The notes: generated by a model not told the origin, from the letters alone. A stretch of 64,000 nucleotides of DNA from Halorubrum sp. 48-1-W (GCF_003287355.1 NZ_QMIM01000019.1:27531-91530); one strand, 5' to 3'. Counted from the stretch's first letter, positions 1 to 9,681 are shown. Numbers and translations: made by a program.

Positions 1-503
1 TGTCGGACCTCGAACGCTCGGCGATGGAGCGGAGGGTGGAGGACGAGTACGACGCGCTCGTGCTCGCCGAGGCGGGGCTCCGGCGGTCGAAGCTGTTCCA
101 CGAGGTCGGGACCACGCGGCTCGCCCGCGAGGAGTTCGTCCCCGCGGCCGGGCAGGGGGCCATCGCCGTGACCGCTGTGGACGACGAAGTCGTCGAGGCG
201 GTGCGGTCGGCGGTCGACCACCCCCGAACGCGGGTCGCTACGACCGTCGAGCGGACGGTCCTCGCCGAGCTCAACGGCGGCTGTATCGCGCCCATCGGCG
301 TCTCGGCGCTCGTTCAGGGCGAGCACGTCCACGTCCGGGCCCGGGTGCTCTCGACGGACGGCACCGACGAGGTGAGCGGGACGCGCGACCTCCCGATCCG
401 GTCGCACGCCACCACCGCGGCGTCGTTCGCGGCCGACCTCGCCGACCGCGGCGCGGCGGAGCTGATAGCCGACGCCCGCGAGGAGGTCGACGCCGATGTC
501 TGA
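1..503 (+). CDS. hemC: Porphobilinogen deaminase (hydroxymethylbilane synthase), C-terminal part
   Basis: HemC polymerises four porphobilinogens into hydroxymethylbilane, the linear tetrapyrrole used by HemD. Only the C-terminal part is present; the frame is open from base 3 to the edge, so the start lies upstream of the window. The segment ELNGGCIAPIG contains the cysteine that carries the dipyrromethane cofactor in this family. It is preceded by an AAGQGAIAV stretch typical of the third domain. The stop codon lies inside the first codons of cobA (8-nt overlap), so the genes are probably translationally coupled in a hemC-cobA-hemD operon. The identification is secure despite the truncation. 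Confidence 0.95.
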   Translation, partial: SDLERSAMERRVEDEYDALVLAEAGLRRSKLFHEVGTTRLAREEFVPAAGQGAIAVTAVDDEVVEAVRSAVDHPRTRVATTVERTVLAELNGGCIAPIGVSALVQGEHVHVRARVLSTDGTDEVSGTRDLPIRSHATTAASFAADLADRGAAELIADAREEVDADV

Positions 504-1362
504 GGACGGGTCGGACTCGGTCGCGACCGACCGCGACGACGTCGGCACGGTGTACCTCGTCGGCTCCGGTCCTGGCGACCCGGACCTGCTCACGGTGAAG
601 GCAGCCCGCCTGATCGACGGGGCGGACGTCGTGCTCCACGACAAGCTGCCCGGCCCGGAGATCCTCGGGCGGATCCCCGAGGCGAAACGCGAGGACGTCG
701 GCAAGCGCGCGGGCGGCGAGTGGACCCCCCAGGAGTACACGAACCGCCGCATGGTCGAACTCGCGCGCGAGGGTAAGTCGGTCGTCCGGCTCAAGGGCGG
801 CGACCCGTTCGTCTTCGGGCGCGGCGGCGAGGAGGCCGAACACCTCGCGGACGCGGGGGTCCCCTTCGAGGTCGTCCCCGGCGTCACCTCGGCGATCGCC
901 GGCCCGGCGGTCGCCGGGATCCCCGTCACCCACCGCGACCACGCCTCCTCGGTGTCGTTCGTCACCGGCCACGAGGACCCGACCAAGGCGGAGTCGGCCG
1001 TCGACTGGGACGCGCTCGCGGCGACCGGCGGGACGGTAGTCGTCCTGATGGGCGTCGGCAAGTTGCCGGCGTACACCGCAGAGCTCCGCGACGCCGGGAT
1101 GGACCCGGACACGCCGGTCGCGCTCGTCGAGCGCGCCACGTGGCCCGACATGCGGGTCGCGACTGGCACCCTGGAGACGATCGTCGACGTCCGCGACGAT
1201 GCCGGCATCGAGCCGCCCGCGATCACGGTGATCGGGGACGTGGCGGCGACCCGCGAGCGCGTCGTCGGGTTCCTGACGAACGCGGAGGCCGGCCCCGAAA
1301 CGATGCCCACCGAGGGCGGACCGGAACGCGAGGGTACGGCGTCCCGGGGTGACAACGCGTGA
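496..1362 (+). CDS. cobA: Uroporphyrinogen-III C-methyltransferase (SUMT)
   Basis: This 288-residue protein should methylate uroporphyrinogen III at C2 and C7 with S-adenosylmethionine, giving precorrin-2 for siroheme, heme and cobalamin. Visible motifs are the N-terminal VYLVGSGPGDPDLLTVKA, then VVRLKGGDPFVFGRGGEE and EVVPGVTSA, the three SAM/substrate signatures of SUMT. A 15-residue acidic N-terminal extension and a C-terminal tail are typical haloarchaeal embellishments. It overlaps hemC upstream, and its TGA overlaps the GTG start of hemD. The position between hemC and hemD sends the product of both neighbours into the siroheme branch, which fits the siroheme decarboxylase at 38.9 kb. 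Confidence 0.96.
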   Translation: MSEDGSDSVATDRDDVGTVYLVGSGPGDPDLLTVKAARLIDGADVVLHDKLPGPEILGRIPEAKREDVGKRAGGEWTPQEYTNRRMVELAREGKSVVRLKGGDPFVFGRGGEEAEHLADAGVPFEVVPGVTSAIAGPAVAGIPVTHRDHASSVSFVTGHEDPTKAESAVDWDALAATGGTVVVLMGVGKLPAYTAELRDAGMDPDTPVALVERATWPDMRVATGTLETIVDVRDDAGIEPPAITVIGDVAATRERVVGFLTNAEAGPETMPTEGGPEREGTASRGDNA

Positions 1363-2174
1363 GCGACGACGCCGGTCCACGCGTCGCCGTCTTTCGCCCG
1401 AACGACGAGCGGATCGATGAGGCGGTCGACCTGCTCGCCTCGCTGGGCGCACGCCCCGTGCCGGACCCGATGCTCGCCGTCGAACCGACGGGAACGGCCC
1501 CGGGAGACGACGCTGTAGTCGTGGTGTTCACGAGCAAGACGGGCGTCGAACTCGCCGCCGAGTCCGGGTGGGACCCGGGCGACGTGACGCTCGTCGCCAT
1601 CGGCCCGTCGACGGCGGCCGCGGCCCGCGAGGCCGGCTGGGCGGTCGATCTCGTCCCCGAGGAGTACACCTCCGCGGGGCTCGTGGCGACGCTTCGCGAC
1701 CGGGTCGACGGCGTGTGCGTCGAGGTCGCGCGCTCGGACCACGGGAGCGACGTGCTCCTCGAGGGGCTCCGTGACGCCGGCGCGACCGTGACCGAGACGG
1801 TCCTCTACCGGCTGACCCGGCCGGAGAACGCGGGGAGGTCGGTCGCGCGCGCGACTGCGGGCGAGCTCGACGCGCTCGCGTTCACCTCCTCGCTCACCGT
1901 CGAGCACTTCCTCGCGGCCGCCGACGATCGGGGGGTCCGGGCAGCGGCGCTCGCCGGGGCGAACGACGCCGTCGTCGGCGCGATCGGTCCGCCGACCGCC
2001 GAAACCGCGAGGGGTCTAGGGATCGACGTCGACGTGGTCCCCGATACGGCGGATTTCGCGGCCCTCGCCGAGCGGGTCGTGGAGATCGCCCGCGACCGCG
2101 CGGACGACGGTTCGGCAGCGGAGTGCGGAGCGGACGCGGACGAGGAGGTCCGCGCTCCCAGCGGCGACGAGTAG
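1359..2174 (+). CDS. hemD: Uroporphyrinogen-III synthase
   Basis: HemD closes hydroxymethylbilane with inversion of ring D to give uroporphyrinogen III. The 271-residue product has the two-domain alternating beta/alpha pattern of the family, with FTSKTGVEL near residue 55, AIGPSTAAAAREAGW near 80 and the second-domain AFTSSLTVEHF near 180. HemD sequences diverge strongly, so context matters: it starts with GTG in a 4-nt overlap with cobA and completes hemC-cobA-hemD. The last 30 residues are acidic and probably disordered. The GTG start is chosen because no better-placed ATG exists and the overlap geometry is ideal for coupling. Confidence 0.93.
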   Translation: MSDDAGPRVAVFRPNDERIDEAVDLLASLGARPVPDPMLAVEPTGTAPGDDAVVVVFTSKTGVELAAESGWDPGDVTLVAIGPSTAAAAREAGWAVDLVPEEYTSAGLVATLRDRVDGVCVEVARSDHGSDVLLEGLRDAGATVTETVLYRLTRPENAGRSVARATAGELDALAFTSSLTVEHFLAAADDRGVRAAALAGANDAVVGAIGPPTAETARGLGIDVDVVPDTADFAALAERVVEIARDRADDGSAAECGADADEEVRAPSGDE

Positions 2175-2321
2175 GGTGGGCGAACCGACCGTCCACCGAT
2201 CCCGGTGCGTGAGAACCGCCGACCGAACCCACGCCCGTCGGTTTTCCGTCCTTCGGTGTGGACGCGTCCGGATCCGCAGGTCCGTCCCCGCCAATTATCT
2301 CTCTCGATATTCGGACGCGAG

Positions 2322-2330
2322 CGCTTATGC
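2322..2330 (+). promoter_or_regulatory. TATA-like box for the 2354 gene
   Basis: CGCTTATGC lies 24-32 nt upstream of the ATG at 2354, the usual haloarchaeal distance for a leaderless transcript. It argues that the upstream in-frame ATGs at 2258 and 2327 are not the true start, since the latter ATG is part of the box itself. Confidence 0.6.
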
Positions 2331-2353
2331 CCCCTGGTACGTCACCCGTTCGC

Positions 2354-2752
2354 ATGGATCCGGGCGAGCGGTGGTCGACGCGGATCGACGAGGGGGTTCT
2401 CGTCGTGGAGTTCCCGCACGGAACGGGCATCAGCCCCGTTGCCGGCGAGGCGCTGCTCGATCGCTGGCGCTCGCTCGTCGTCACGCCCCGGATCGAGGCC
2501 GTCGTGGTCGTCGTTCGAACCGACCGACCCTGTTCGGACGCCGGTCGGCGGACGCTCCGCCGGTCGGTCGCGGTCGCGCTCGAACACGGCGTGACCCGTT
2601 TCGCGGTCGTCGCGGAGCGGCCGAAACGCCGGTACCTCGAGCGGACGCTCGACGTCGGCGGGGTCGAGATCGTGCCGTTCAACGACGAAGCGACGGCGCT
2701 CGGGTGGGCAAAGCGCGACTCCGCGTCGGCGACGCACGGGTCGCTCGTGTAA
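2354..2752 (+). CDS. Small conserved-type haloarchaeal protein of unknown function
   Basis: The 132-residue product begins MDPGERWSTRIDEGVLVVEF. It has alternating hydrophobic strands (AVVVVVRTDR, FAVVAERPKRRYLE, VEIVPFN) and a helix at RRTLRRSVAVALEHG, suggesting a compact alpha/beta domain loosely like a STAS or SpoIIAA fold; that is inference only. No catalytic motif, signal peptide or membrane segment is visible. The start is set by the promoter box 24-32 nt upstream. The gene is separate from the heme operon and its stop codon lies 4 nt from a convergent IS605-like remnant on the other strand. Confidence 0.6.
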   Translation: MDPGERWSTRIDEGVLVVEFPHGTGISPVAGEALLDRWRSLVVTPRIEAVVVVVRTDRPCSDAGRRTLRRSVAVALEHGVTRFAVVAERPKRRYLERTLDVGGVEIVPFNDEATALGWAKRDSASATHGSLV

Positions 2753-2755
2753 CCG

Positions 2756-3060
2756 ACCCCACTCTACTTCGCTCACCCTGACGGATTCGCTCGTTGAGGG
2801 TGGGGCTTTGATGTGGGACTCGCCGTCAGTTGTCGCTGGGGAGGAAGGTCGTTCCTCGCCCGTACCGAACGACCTTCGGGGTCGGTGTCCACACCATTCG
2901 GGGGCCGGGCTACTGCGGCCCGTGATACCGGCGACGTGTGCGACGGTACCACTGTTCATCGGTATGGCGGCGCCCGGAAAAAGTGTATCGGGTGGCAAGT
3001 CTCTCAGTGACAGCATCGGTGTTCGTTTCCCATCATGTCGGCTTCCTCCCCGGCCTACTC
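2756..3060 (-). mobile_element. Candidate IS605/IS1341 (tnpB) 3'-end remnant
   Basis: This 400-nt gene-free stretch reads on the minus strand as a decayed tnpB tail. Fragments in frame include MNSGTVAHVAGITGRSS and ESHIKAPPSTSE, which resemble the low-complexity C-termini of haloarchaeal TnpB proteins as I remember them. It ends in a hairpin-capable terminus (CCCCACCCTCAACGAGCG and its partner AGTAGAGTGGGG). No TnpB catalytic core or TnpA is left. The outer end abuts the stop codon of the gene at 2354-2752. The family assignment rests on pattern memory, so confidence is moderate. The remainder, 3061-3161, shows nothing but a short palindrome (TCCGACGTATCGGA). Confidence 0.45.
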
Positions 3061-3161
3061 GCTTCGCGCTTCCGACGTATCGGAAGCTCTCGCTCCTTGA
3101 GCCCGGGGGCTCCGCCTTGAAAGATACTGAACGTCGTTCCGCCGACTGCGGTCGACCCGCC

Positions 3162-4151
<990 letters not shown>

Positions 4152-4254
4152 GAATTATCCCTCCGTTTGCGGCTCATACTGGACGTTCGTGGGATCCGAT
4201 TTTTGAACCCATCGATTCCGGGAGTTCCGTCCGGATCTCTGCGGGGACGCGACC

Positions 4255-4353
4255 GGTTCGAGTCGGTCGGGTCAGTTCGGTCGGATCGGTTCGGGTCGGT
4301 CGGGTCAGTTCGGTCGGATCGATTCGGGTCGGTCGGGTCAGTTCGGTCGGATC
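4255..4353. repeat. Three 33-bp tandem repeats
   Basis: Units at 4255-4287, 4288-4320 and 4321-4353 are nearly identical (core TCGGTCGGGTCAGTTCGGTC), followed by decaying GGTCGG copies to about 4391. They fill the spacer between the lipoprotein gene and the transporter gene. Because 33 is a multiple of three, an antisense frame of 11-residue repeats stays open, but it looks like a by-product rather than a gene. Confidence 0.93.
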
Positions 4354-4432
4354 GATTTGGGTCGGGTCGGTCGGGCCGGTCGGGCCGGTCGATGCTCGCG
4401 TCCGGCTCCTCGACTCGGCCCCCGATCACGCG

Positions 4433-5509
4433 TCAGTCGTCGGTCCCGTTTTGCGTTTCGTTTCCGCCGGTCTCGGGACCGTCCTCGTCGTCCGCCGGTT
4501 CCGATCCCGACTCCTCTGTGTCGTCGTCTTCTCCGTCGTCGTCGTCCTCGTCGTCGTCGTCCTCGTCGTCGTCTCCTCCGTCGTCGTCTCCTCCGTCGTC
4601 GTCGTCCTCGTCGTCGTCTTCTCCGTCTTTTCCGCCGTCGTCTTCGTCGTCGATCTCGTTGACTTCGACGTCCCGTCCTGCGACTCCGCTCCCGGAGATC
4701 ACGGGTCGGAGGATGTAGCCGTTGTTCGGCCCACGCTTCACGACGTTGATGTCGAAGACGAAGCTGACGGGCTCGTCGGTCGTGACCTCGAAGCCGTTCG
4801 TGATCTGGAGCTTCTCGCTCGGGAGCTTCACGTCGACTTGCTCGCCGTCGACGATCCCCTCGACGTCGGTGACGGAGAGTTCGACCTTCTCGTAGCTTCC
4901 GGCCGGGATCTCGCCGTCGAACACCGCGATCGCGTCCTCTTCGATCACCTGCGTGAGGTCGACGGTCGCGCCGTCGAGCTCGACGACGGTAAAGCCACGA
5001 TCGGAGTCGCCGTTTTCGTCGTCATCGTCGCTGTCGTCTTCGTCGTCGTCGCTGTCGTCGTCGCTGTCGGCTTCGTCGTCGTCGCTGTCGTCTTCGTCGC
5101 CTTCGTCGCCTTCGCCGTCGTCCTCGCCGTCGTCATCGTCCTCCTCGTCCGCCGTTTCGTCGTCGCTGTCGTCCTCCTCGTCCTCCCCGTCCTGTGATTC
5201 GAACAGCCGGGCCTCGTCGAGGGTGACGTCGAGGCTGTCGAAGTCCTCGATATCCGCCGGCGCGTCGCTGATGAGGAGCCGGAAGGTGCCGGTGAGCGTC
5301 TCCGATCCGCCGGAACCGTCGGCGTCGTCGGAGCCGTCGTCCGACCCGTCGGAGCCGTCGGACGAGGTGGAGCCCCCGTCGCCGGCACAGCCCGCCAGCA
5401 TCGTCGCACTCGCACCCGCGCCGAGCGCGACGAACTCACGTCGCCCGACCCCGTCACCTGGCGTGTCATGCGTGCGGTCGTCGCCTGTCGTCCGCGATCG
5501 GTCCGTCAT
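4433..5509 (-). CDS. DUF4382 domain Tat lipoprotein with two long acidic tracts
   Basis: The 358-residue precursor has a twin-arginine signal (GRREFVALG, residues 22-30) and lipobox LAGC with Cys41, so it should be exported folded and lipid-anchored outside the cell. The DUF4382 domain starts at TGTFRLLISDAPADI (about 73-87) and resumes at FTVVELDGATVDLTQVI (173-189) to about 275. Between the two parts sits a run of about 60 residues made almost only of Asp, Glu, Ser and Gly (108-170). A second tract covers about 287-350. DUF4382 proteins are surface lipoproteins of unknown role. The inserted tract falls in a loop of the domain, unlike a simple tail. Confidence 0.88.
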   Translation of the reverse strand: MTDRSRTTGDDRTHDTPGDGVGRREFVALGAGASATMLAGCAGDGGSTSSDGSDGSDDGSDDADGSGGSETLTGTFRLLISDAPADIEDFDSLDVTLDEARLFESQDGEDEEDDSDDETADEEDDDDGEDDGEGDEGDEDDSDDDEADSDDDSDDDEDDSDDDDENGDSDRGFTVVELDGATVDLTQVIEEDAIAVFDGEIPAGSYEKVELSVTDVEGIVDGEQVDVKLPSEKLQITNGFEVTTDEPVSFVFDINVVKRGPNNGYILRPVISGSGVAGRDVEVNEIDDEDDGGKDGEDDDEDDDDGGDDDGGDDDEDDDDEDDDDGEDDDTEESGSEPADDEDGPETGGNETQNGTDD

Positions 5510-5639
5510 GGTAGCTCATCGAAGGGAACCCGACCGGATATACTCCGAAGATACTCACTCCGAGTTTGCGCGGATCAACCCGGTTTGTGGCGGCTTCGGG
5601 GTGCGTGTTCGGATCGGCGCCCGGTCCGACGGGTTCCGG

Positions 5640-5687
5640 CGGGTTCCGGTTCCGGCGGGTTCCGGTTCCGGCAGGTTCCGGTTCCGG
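5640..5687. repeat. Three 16-bp tandem repeats in the promoter-side spacer
   Basis: CGGGTTCCGGTTCCGG occurs at 5640-5655 and 5656-5671, and with one change at 5672-5687, flanked by partial copies. It lies between the upstream side of the lipoprotein gene and the 3' end of the convergent-side deaminase gene. Confidence 0.92.
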
Positions 5688-5706
5688 CGGGTTCCGCGTC
5701 CGAGGG

Positions 5707-7032
5707 TCACGATCCCGGCGCGTCGATCCCCGCCTCGGCGACGACCCGCTCCGCCTGCCGGACTGCGCGAGCACGGACCGCCGCAGCGTCGATCCCGACG
5801 TGTGCGCCGTCGTCGTACCGGACCTCGCCGTCGACCATCGTGAAGACCACGTCGTCGCCGTGGGCGGCGTACACGAGGTGCGATATCGGGTCGTGGACCG
5901 GCGTCGCCCGCGTCCGCTCGGTCGTGATCCCGATCACGTCGGCGGCGTACCCCGGCGTGAGCCGGCCGATCCGGTCGAAGCCCCCTGCGCGCGCGCCGTT
6001 CGCCGTCGCCATCTCGAGGACCGTCTCGGCCGGTAGGCGGGTCGGGTCGCGGGCGTCCACCTTCCCGAGGAGGCTCGCCTGCCGCATCTCCGTGAACGGG
6101 TCGAGGGTGTTGTTACACGGCGGCCCGTCGTTGCCGAGCGCGACCGTGATCCCGCGGTCGAGGTAGTCGTGTACCGGGGCCACCCCCGAGGCGAGTTTCA
6201 TGTTCGAGGAGGGACAGTGGGTGACGACGGTGTCCGTCTCCGCGAGGACCTTCCGCTCGCGTTCGTCGGTGTGGACGCAGTGTGCGAGCGTCACGTCCGG
6301 GCCGGTGAGCCCGACCTCGTCGAGCCAGTGGACGTTTCGTTTCCCGGTCTCGGCTTCGACCCGCTCTATCTCGTCCTCGTTCTCGCTGGCGTGGGTGTGG
6401 ATCGTCACGCCGTCGTACCGGTCCGCGAGGTCGCGACAGCCGCGCAGGCACGCCTCGCTGCAGGTGACGGCGAACCGCGGCGTGACCGCGTACCGCACCC
6501 GACCACCGGCAGCGCCGTGGTACGCCTCGATCAGCGCCTCGCTCTCGGCGAGGGCCTCGTCGGTGTCCTCGAGCAGGCCGTCCGGCGACGCCTCGTCCAT
6601 CAACACCTTGCCGAGCCGCCCGCGGATCCCCGTCTCGATCGCCGCCTCGAACGCCTCGCCCGCGTGGTTCACCGAGAGGTGGTCGACGACGGTCGTCGTT
6701 CCGGACTCGAGACACTCGAGGTAGCCGAGCTCGGCGGCCGCCCGCGTCGCCTCGGCGTCCATCGCGGCCTCCATCGGCAACACGGCCTCGAAGAGCCAGT
6801 CGAGCAGCGCCGCGTCGTCGGCGATCCCCCGCCCGAGCGACTGGACGGAGTGGATGTGACCGCCGACCAGTCCGGGCGCGACGATGTCGAAACGCCGTCG
6901 TTCGTGGTCGGAGTACGTCTCACGGAGGCGCTCCGCCTCGCCCACCGCGGCGATCTCGTCGTCCTCGACGACGACCGCCCCGTCGTCGATGACGGTCCCG
7001 GCGTCGGCGACGACGGTTCCGGTTAGCAGCAT
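5707..7032 (-). CDS. TRZ/ATZ-family amidohydrolase, adenosine-type nucleoside deaminase
   Basis: The 441-residue protein belongs to the metal-dependent amidohydrolases that deaminate S-adenosylhomocysteine, 5'-deoxyadenosine, methylthioadenosine or guanine. It has APGLVGGHIHSVQS with the metal pair His59/His61, TIHTHASENEDE and AHCVHTDE with the further metal and substrate histidines, and ALGNDGPPCNNTLD with the catalytic aspartate. The C-terminal GRLTPGYAADVIGI is the usual composite-domain strand. The ATG at 7032 is chosen because homologues begin at this beta domain; the frame stays open far upstream but overlaps the divergent gene at 7168. The exact nucleoside substrate is not decidable; 5'-deoxyadenosine/MTA salvage is the likeliest role. 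Confidence 0.88.
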   Translation of the reverse strand: MLLTGTVVADAGTVIDDGAVVVEDDEIAAVGEAERLRETYSDHERRRFDIVAPGLVGGHIHSVQSLGRGIADDAALLDWLFEAVLPMEAAMDAEATRAAAELGYLECLESGTTTVVDHLSVNHAGEAFEAAIETGIRGRLGKVLMDEASPDGLLEDTDEALAESEALIEAYHGAAGGRVRYAVTPRFAVTCSEACLRGCRDLADRYDGVTIHTHASENEDEIERVEAETGKRNVHWLDEVGLTGPDVTLAHCVHTDERERKVLAETDTVVTHCPSSNMKLASGVAPVHDYLDRGITVALGNDGPPCNNTLDPFTEMRQASLLGKVDARDPTRLPAETVLEMATANGARAGGFDRIGRLTPGYAADVIGITTERTRATPVHDPISHLVYAAHGDDVVFTMVDGEVRYDDGAHVGIDAAAVRARAVRQAERVVAEAGIDAPGS

Positions 7033-7167
7033 ATCCGTCCGTCTCTGGCGCGTGCGGTTCAAGAGTCTTGTCCCTCGGATCGCGTCACTCCCGTCACCGC
7101 CCCGCCCCGACGTCGATCCCTTCCGCTTCCTCGGTCCTTTTGACTCGAGGGCTCCAAGCGGACGCCG

Positions 7168-8181
7168 ATGACGTCCACGCTCGACGAGATCGACCTCGAG
7201 TTCGTGAAGCTCGACGGCACCGGCCTGTACACCAGCGAACTCCAGTTCGGCACCTGGCGGTTCGGCAAGGAGAACGAGGCGGGCGAGATAGAGATCGGCG
7301 AGGGGCGGGCCCACGAACTCCTCGACGCGTACGCCGACGCCGGCGGGCGCTACATCGACACCGCCGACGTGTACGGCGGCGGCACCTGCGAGGAGTGGAT
7401 CGGCGACTGGCTCGACGACCGCGACCGCGAGCGCTACACGGTCGCCTCGAAGATCTACTGGCAGATCCGCGACGGCGACCCCAACAGCCGCGGGACGAAC
7501 CGCAAGAACCTCCGACACCGCCTCGACGCCCTGCTCGACCGGCTCGGAACCGACTACGTCGACGTGCTCTACATCCACCGCTGGGACGACGCGACCGACG
7601 CCCGGGAGACGATGAAGACGCTTAACGGGTTCGTCGAGTCCGGGAAGGTCCACTACCTCGGGGCGTCGACGCACCGGCCAAACGCCTGGAAGGTCGCCCG
7701 CGCGAACGAGATCGCCCGCGCCGAGGGGTGGGAGCCGTTCACCGTGCTCCAGCCGCGGTACAACCTCGTCGACCGCGAGATCGAGGGGGACTACCTCGAG
7801 TTCGCCCGCACGCAGGGGCTCGCGGTCTGCCCGTGGAGTCCGCTCGGACAGGGCTTCCTGACCGGCAAGTACGACCGCGAGGAGGACCTCCCGGAGGACT
7901 CGAAGGTGGCGGCCTCGAGCCGGTTCCGCGACGGCTACCTCACCGAGGAGAACTTCGACGTCCACGACGAGCTCGACGCGGTCGCCGACGAGGTCGACGC
8001 CTCGCCGGCACAGGTCGCGCTCGCGTGGTTGGTCCACCGCGACGGCGTCACCGCGCCGATCGTGGGCGCACGGACCGTCGACCAGCTCGAGGAGAACCTG
8101 ACTGCTACGGCGATCGACCTCTCGGACGAGCAGGTCGACCGGCTGACGGACGCGAAGGCGAGCCCCTACGAGGGGCTGTAG
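7168..8181 (+). CDS. Aldo/keto reductase
   Basis: The 337-residue (beta/alpha)8 oxidoreductase uses NAD(P)H. The catalytic tetrad is visible: Asp and Tyr in RYIDTADVYGGG, Lys in VASKIYWQ and His in LYIHRWDD. Further family marks are HYLGASTHRPN, LQPRYNLVDREIE and the cofactor-binding PIVGARTVDQLEENL. It resembles the YajO/voltage-gated K-channel beta-subunit-like branch of the superfamily, whose physiological substrates are mostly unknown. A T-rich box (GTCCTTTTGAC) lies about 30 nt upstream of the start. It stands alone and converges on hisH with only two bases between the stops. Confidence 0.92.
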   Translation: MTSTLDEIDLEFVKLDGTGLYTSELQFGTWRFGKENEAGEIEIGEGRAHELLDAYADAGGRYIDTADVYGGGTCEEWIGDWLDDRDRERYTVASKIYWQIRDGDPNSRGTNRKNLRHRLDALLDRLGTDYVDVLYIHRWDDATDARETMKTLNGFVESGKVHYLGASTHRPNAWKVARANEIARAEGWEPFTVLQPRYNLVDREIEGDYLEFARTQGLAVCPWSPLGQGFLTGKYDREEDLPEDSKVAASSRFRDGYLTEENFDVHDELDAVADEVDASPAQVALAWLVHRDGVTAPIVGARTVDQLEENLTATAIDLSDEQVDRLTDAKASPYEGL

Positions 8182-8183
8182 GG

Positions 8184-8843
8184 CTACCGGTCCGCGCAGT
8201 ACTCGACGAAGTTCCGGAGGATCCGGAGGCCCGTCTCCCCGCTCTTTTCGGGGTGGAACTGCGTGCCGAAGACGTTGCCCGCCCCGTTGGCGACGACCGC
8301 CGGGAAGTCGACGCCGTAGTCGGCGGTCGCGACGACGGCGTTCGGGTCGTCGGGTTCGGCGTAGTAGGAGTGGACGAAGTAGGCGTACTCGCCGTCGACG
8401 CCGTCGACGATCGGGTGTTCTCGTTCGACCGACAGCTCGTTCCAGCCCATGTGCGGGACCTTGCGGTCCACGTCGAACCGGACGTTGGTGCCGGGGACCA
8501 GGTCCAGGCCGGTCACCTCGCCTTCGCCCTCGTGGTCGGCCTCCTCGCTCGAGGTGAGGAGCATCTGCATTCCGAGACAGATCCCGAAGAGCGGGCGGCC
8601 GGCGGCCGCGTGGTCGGTCAGCGCCTCGCGCAGCGGACCGGCGTTCTCCATCCCCTCGCGGAACGCGCCGACGCCCGGGAGGACGACGCCGTCGGCCGCG
8701 GCGAACGCCTCGGGGTCGTCGGTGACCTCGACCGCCGCGCCGGCGCGTTCGAGCCCGCGGGTCGCGGACCGGAGGTTCCCGAGGCCGTAGTCGACGAGGA
8801 CGACGTCCGCCAGCGTCTCCGCGGGCGGCTCGAAGGTGCTCAT
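8184..8843 (-). CDS. hisH: Imidazole glycerol phosphate synthase, glutaminase subunit
   Basis: HisH hydrolyses glutamine and channels ammonia to HisF for the fifth step of histidine synthesis. The 219-residue protein has the class I glutaminase triad context: VLPGVGAF near residue 55, the nucleophile elbow GICLGMQM, and FGTQFHPEKSG for His and Glu. MGWNELS and YFVHSYYAEP are HisH-specific. The start at 8843 is chosen over the longer open frame because a poly-T promoter box (CGATTTTTCC) lies about 25 nt upstream and homologues begin just before VVLVDYGLGNL. No other his gene is in the window, consistent with scattered his genes in haloarchaea. Confidence 0.95.
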   Translation of the reverse strand: MSTFEPPAETLADVVLVDYGLGNLRSATRGLERAGAAVEVTDDPEAFAAADGVVLPGVGAFREGMENAGPLREALTDHAAAGRPLFGICLGMQMLLTSSEEADHEGEGEVTGLDLVPGTNVRFDVDRKVPHMGWNELSVEREHPIVDGVDGEYAYFVHSYYAEPDDPNAVVATADYGVDFPAVVANGAGNVFGTQFHPEKSGETGLRILRNFVEYCADR

Positions 8844-8937
8844 ACCACGTCTCGGAGGGGGACGGAAAAATCGGTTTCCCTTGGGGCAGGCACCCGTCGA
8901 CCGTTCTCGGGGGAGGAGCGGTCGGTTCGATGCGCCG

Positions 8938-9609
8938 TCAGAACTCGCCGAGCCTGGACTGGCCGCCGGATCCGCCGTCACCGCCGGCGGTGACCCCGCT
9001 CAGCGCGCCCGCCCGGGCGATCGTCTCGAAGAAGCCGTCCCGCTGGCTCCGGTCGTACAGCGTCGCTGCCGGGTGGACCGACAGCAGGACGCGCCGGGAG
9101 GCCCCGCCGATCCGCGCGTCGACGACGTCGCCCGACTCGGCGGTGATCCGCACCGACCGGTCGAGGAGGTGTTCGCTCGGCACCTTCCCCAGCGTGACGA
9201 TCAGTTCCGGGTCGAGCCCGGCTATCTCCGCCTCGAGATGGCCGCGACAGTTGGCCAGCTCCTCGGTCGTCGGGTCGCGGTTCTCCGGGGGCCGACACCG
9301 GACGCAGTTCGTGATCCGCACGTCGGAGCGCGCGAGCCCCGCGTCCCGCAACGCCTCGTCCAGAACGTCGCCGGAACGCCCGACGAACGGCTCCCCCTGC
9401 TCGTCCTCGTTCGCGCCGGGGCCCTCGCCGACGAACAGCAGGTCGGCGTCCGTCGGGCCGACGCCCTCGACGATCCGGCTCCGCGACTCCACCAGCGCCG
9501 GACAGCGCTCGCAGGCCCCCACGCGCAGGTCAGCGTCGAGCGCGGAACCGTTCGCGTTGAGCGCTCCGTCGTCGACGACCGTGTCCGCGTCGCCTCCGTC
9601 CTCACTCAT
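8938..9609 (-). CDS. Uracil-DNA glycosylase, family 4 (iron-sulfur)
   Basis: This 223-residue enzyme removes uracil formed by cytosine deamination, an important repair in GC-rich DNA. Motif A is FVGEGPGANEDEQGEPFVGR (residues 59-78) and the second active-site motif is SVHPAATLY. Four cysteines suited to a 4Fe-4S cluster are present: C33 and C36 in ACERCPA, C105 in NCVRCRPPENR and C121 in LANCRGHLE. This matches the family-4 pattern. The N-terminal 28 residues are an acidic extension. A GACTTATGTC promoter element lies about 26 nt upstream of the ATG, supporting this start and independent transcription. Confidence 0.94.
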   Translation of the reverse strand: MSEDGGDADTVVDDGALNANGSALDADLRVGACERCPALVESRSRIVEGVGPTDADLLFVGEGPGANEDEQGEPFVGRSGDVLDEALRDAGLARSDVRITNCVRCRPPENRDPTTEELANCRGHLEAEIAGLDPELIVTLGKVPSEHLLDRSVRITAESGDVVDARIGGASRRVLLSVHPAATLYDRSQRDGFFETIARAGALSGVTAGGDGGSGGQSRLGEF

Positions 9610-9681
9610 ACGTTCGGGTTGGAGGGTGGAGACATAAGTCCGGACGGTCGACGACCGGACGGCCGTTCCCGTCCGTGCCGC

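Noticed and set aside
7033..8037. N-terminal extension of the amidohydrolase frame
   Set aside because: The extension runs through the opposite strand of the aldo/keto reductase gene; the amidohydrolase domain starts at 7032.
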